The translations under genes and the position numbers were made by a program. From the NCBI GenBank assembly GCA_964491425.1, contig CAZBFR010000043.1, positions 1 through 6,485 on the forward strand: a stretch of DNA of 6,485 bases. Reading direction: 5' to 3'. Of this stretch, positions 5,241-6,485 are shown in pieces; the stretch's first letter is position 1; the number at the start of each line of letters is the position of its first letter. The stretch is from CAYFMS01 sp964491425 (lineage in GTDB: Bacteria; Patescibacteriota; Patescibacteriia; UBA9934). The notes beneath the pieces were generated by a model that did not search any database, was not told where the DNA came from, and saw only the letters and a list, made by a program, of their open reading frames with translations.

Positions 5241-6341
5241 ATGCGTGCTCTCGCTTGTTACCTTGCATTTGGATTCGGAGGTTCTGCGTTCGCGCAGTCC
5301 GCTCCGACCCCGGCCCCGACCGGCGCCCCCGCGGCCCCCCGGTCGGGCGACCAGCTCAGCCGGGTCGATCAGACCGCGGCGCAGGCTCTCGAGGAGGTCC
5401 TCGCGGCCCGCATGGACGTCACCCGGCTCAACGGCCGGATCGACACCCGGAAGCGGGAGATCGAGGCCCTCGCCCTCCGCGTCACCGCCCTCGAGGCGGC
5501 GAACGGAACGACGACGACCACGACGACCGCTCCGACCCCGACCAACACGAACCCGCCGACCGACCCCGCGACCCCGCCCACCTCGGGCACCGTCGCGGAT
5601 CGGCTCGAGCAGGTCGAGCGCCACCAGGGCGTGATCCGGGAGATCCTGTTCGGGATCGACTCCCGTGATCCGGTCCAGGTCGGAGAGGCGCTTCGGCGTT
5701 GGCAGACGACCCAGTCGGGTCTCGAAGCCTACGTCCTCCAGCTCCACGCGGACACCGCGGCTCTCAAGGCCGGGGTCGAACGTGCGGAGGCGGACATCGC
5801 GGACCTCAAGCGCGGACGTCGCTTCACGCTCGGGATCGAGGTCCAGTCGGATCTCGGAACCCCGGTCGAAGGCGTGCGTGCGGGCATGGTGAACACTGGG
5901 GGCGTCGGGCTCTCGATCGGGCAGGGCTTCGGCCGTCCCGACGAGGTCGGCGTCGCCGGTGACATCGTTCTGTCCACGGGAGTCGGCTACGCCGGGCTCG
6001 TGAGCTGGTCGGTCGGCGGGCGCGCCTCCATCCTCATCCCCAAGGGGTTCGAGGTTGGAGGCGAGGTCCGCGTCGGTCAGCTCGTGCACGGGTTCACCGA
6101 ACGCGCGACGGACGGAGGTTACGGGATCGATACGCGGGTAACCCCCGCGCTCTACCTCGGCTTTCGCCCCGACGCCGCCCCGGTCGCCCTGTACGGGACG
6201 GTCGGCTACGGCGGTGGACCGGCTTGGTCGCTCGTCGGCAACGATCGGAAACTCGGTCGTTCCTCGGCGGTGGTGCTGGGCGGCGGGATCGCGGTTCGCT
6301 TTCCCATCGTCCGCAAGTCCGGTTCGACCACGGCGCAGTAG
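5241..6341 (+). CDS. GC-rich predicted secreted protein: signal peptide, coiled coils, beta-rich C-terminal domain
   Basis: Gene not recognised; product 366 residues. The N-terminus MRALACYLAFGFGGSAFA, with a likely cleavage AFA|QS, looks like a Sec signal peptide. A Pro/Ala-rich stretch (21-34) leads to a coiled-coil-like helix (37-88), a Thr-run and Pro/Asn linker (90-116), and a second helical region (117-191). The C-terminal part (194-357) is Gly-rich and alternates hydrophobic and polar residues (TLGIEVQSDLGTPVEGV, VALYGTVGYGGG, VLGGGIAVRFPIV), resembling beta strands of a barrel or adhesin-like domain. Base composition is striking: 43 of 60 bases are G or C at 5401-5460, against 26 of 60 at 3181-3240 in the permease, by hand count. 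It has its own promoter, a long structured leader, a strong Shine-Dalgarno site and a 3' hairpin. A surface or envelope role is inferred; nothing enzymatic is visible. Confidence 0.85.
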   Translation: MRALACYLAFGFGGSAFAQSAPTPAPTGAPAAPRSGDQLSRVDQTAAQALEEVLAARMDVTRLNGRIDTRKREIEALALRVTALEAANGTTTTTTTAPTPTNTNPPTDPATPPTSGTVADRLEQVERHQGVIREILFGIDSRDPVQVGEALRRWQTTQSGLEAYVLQLHADTAALKAGVERAEADIADLKRGRRFTLGIEVQSDLGTPVEGVRAGMVNTGGVGLSIGQGFGRPDEVGVAGDIVLSTGVGYAGLVSWSVGGRASILIPKGFEVGGEVRVGQLVHGFTERATDGGYGIDTRVTPALYLGFRPDAAPVALYGTVGYGGGPAWSLVGNDRKLGRSSAVVLGGGIAVRFPIVRKSGSTTAQ

Positions 6342-6367
6342 GCGTCAAGTCGAATCGCGACGCGTCA

Positions 6368-6411
6368 GGGGTGCCTCGGAATACTGGAACTCCAGTGTTC
6401 TGAGGCGCCCC
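6368..6411 (+). terminator. 20-bp hairpin downstream of the GC-rich gene
   Basis: Positions 6368-6387 pair without interruption with 6392-6411, leaving a 4-base loop AACT. Three G-U pairs (6372/6407, 6378/6401, 6382/6397) are all valid only in the plus-strand RNA. A bulged A then allows GTC (6364-6366) to pair with GAC (6412-6414). It starts 27 bases after the stop codon. There is no T run, so it is not a classic intrinsic terminator. It may stop or protect the 3' end of the mRNA. Confidence 0.5.
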
Positions 6412-6423
6412 GACTCAAATCTA

Positions 6424-6481
6424 TCGATTAAATGCTATGACATAGGTCGTACCATTCAATCGGCAGATTCCAAATCTGTCG
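6424..6481 (+). promoter_or_regulatory. Second copy of the promoter/leader start seen at 5042-5090, running off the right edge
   Basis: ATCGATTAAATGCTAT followed by 7 bases, GTCGT and TTCAA matches the order ATCGAT, AAATGCTAT, GTCGT, TTCAA around the promoter at 5034-5062. TGC-TATGAC (6433-6441) would be an extended -10, but no good -35 lies 17 bases upstream, where the preceding hairpin ends. As in the first copy, a hairpin starts about 20 bases after the -10: CGGCAGATT (6461-6469) pairs with AATCTGTCG (6473-6481) with one G-U pair and a 3-base loop. The gene it would serve lies beyond the window. Confidence 0.5.
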
Positions 6482-6485
6482 GCTC

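Noticed and set aside
5031..6089. A 352-residue open frame on the minus strand.
   Set aside because: It is the antisense shadow of the GC-rich gene at 5241-6341. Its end runs through the promoter and leader, it has no Shine-Dalgarno site, and its composition is Arg/Gly/Asp-rich noise typical of reversed GC-rich DNA.
6443..6485. A partial tRNA-Trp: GCAGA-TTCCAAA-TCTGT looks like an anticodon arm with anticodon CCA.
   Set aside because: No D arm or acceptor strand fits in the preceding 26 bases; the segment just before cannot form a D stem at the right distance. The stem extends past 5 bp to 9 bp, so it is better read as a plain hairpin.
1..6485. CRISPR array or phage/defence genes.
   Set aside because: No regularly spaced direct repeats and no recognisable nuclease, helicase, integrase or capsid genes were found.

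Overview
The window reads like a piece of a small bacterial genome using the standard code: TGA ends one gene and Trp is TGG throughout. My best guess is a member of the Candidate Phyla Radiation (Patescibacteria). That rests on overall impression (compact gene order, mostly no Shine-Dalgarno sites, short hypothetical membrane proteins), not on a decisive marker.

The left two fifths is a minus-strand translation block, read right to left: smpB (2522-2082), the tmRNA gene ssrA (2044-1665), infC (1644-1096), rpmI (1044-847) and rplT (784-440), closed by a Rho-independent terminator at 391-416. SmpB and tmRNA form the trans-translation ribosome-rescue system. IF-3, L35 and L20 are the classic infC-rpmI-rplT operon. 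Only 20 bases separate the tmRNA 3' end from infC, so the whole block may be one transcription unit. Left of the terminator, a canonical minus-strand promoter (349-321) drives a GC-rich coiled-coil protein that runs off the left edge (236-1).

The middle is a plus-strand operon starting head-to-head with smpB: an AI-2E family permease (2555-3616), a one-pass membrane-anchored protein (3618-3983) and a polytopic membrane protein (3980-4897). The genes are 1 base apart and then overlap by 4 bases. After it come a long imperfect hairpin (4901-4978) and a Rho-independent terminator (4995-5015).

The right part differs in character. A textbook promoter (TTGACA, 17 bases, TGC-TATAAA; 5034-5062) is followed by a roughly 170-base highly structured leader, a strong Shine-Dalgarno site, and a very GC-rich gene (5241-6341) for a predicted secreted protein with coiled coils, a Thr/Pro linker and a beta-rich C-terminal domain. 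A 20-bp hairpin follows (6368-6411). A second copy of the promoter/leader start then appears (6424-6481), so another gene with the same control region may lie just outside the window.

The most interesting signal is this non-coding architecture around the GC-rich genes: strong promoters, strand-specific RNA-like hairpins, a repeated leader module and strong Shine-Dalgarno sites, in a neighbourhood where most genes have neither long leaders nor Shine-Dalgarno sites.
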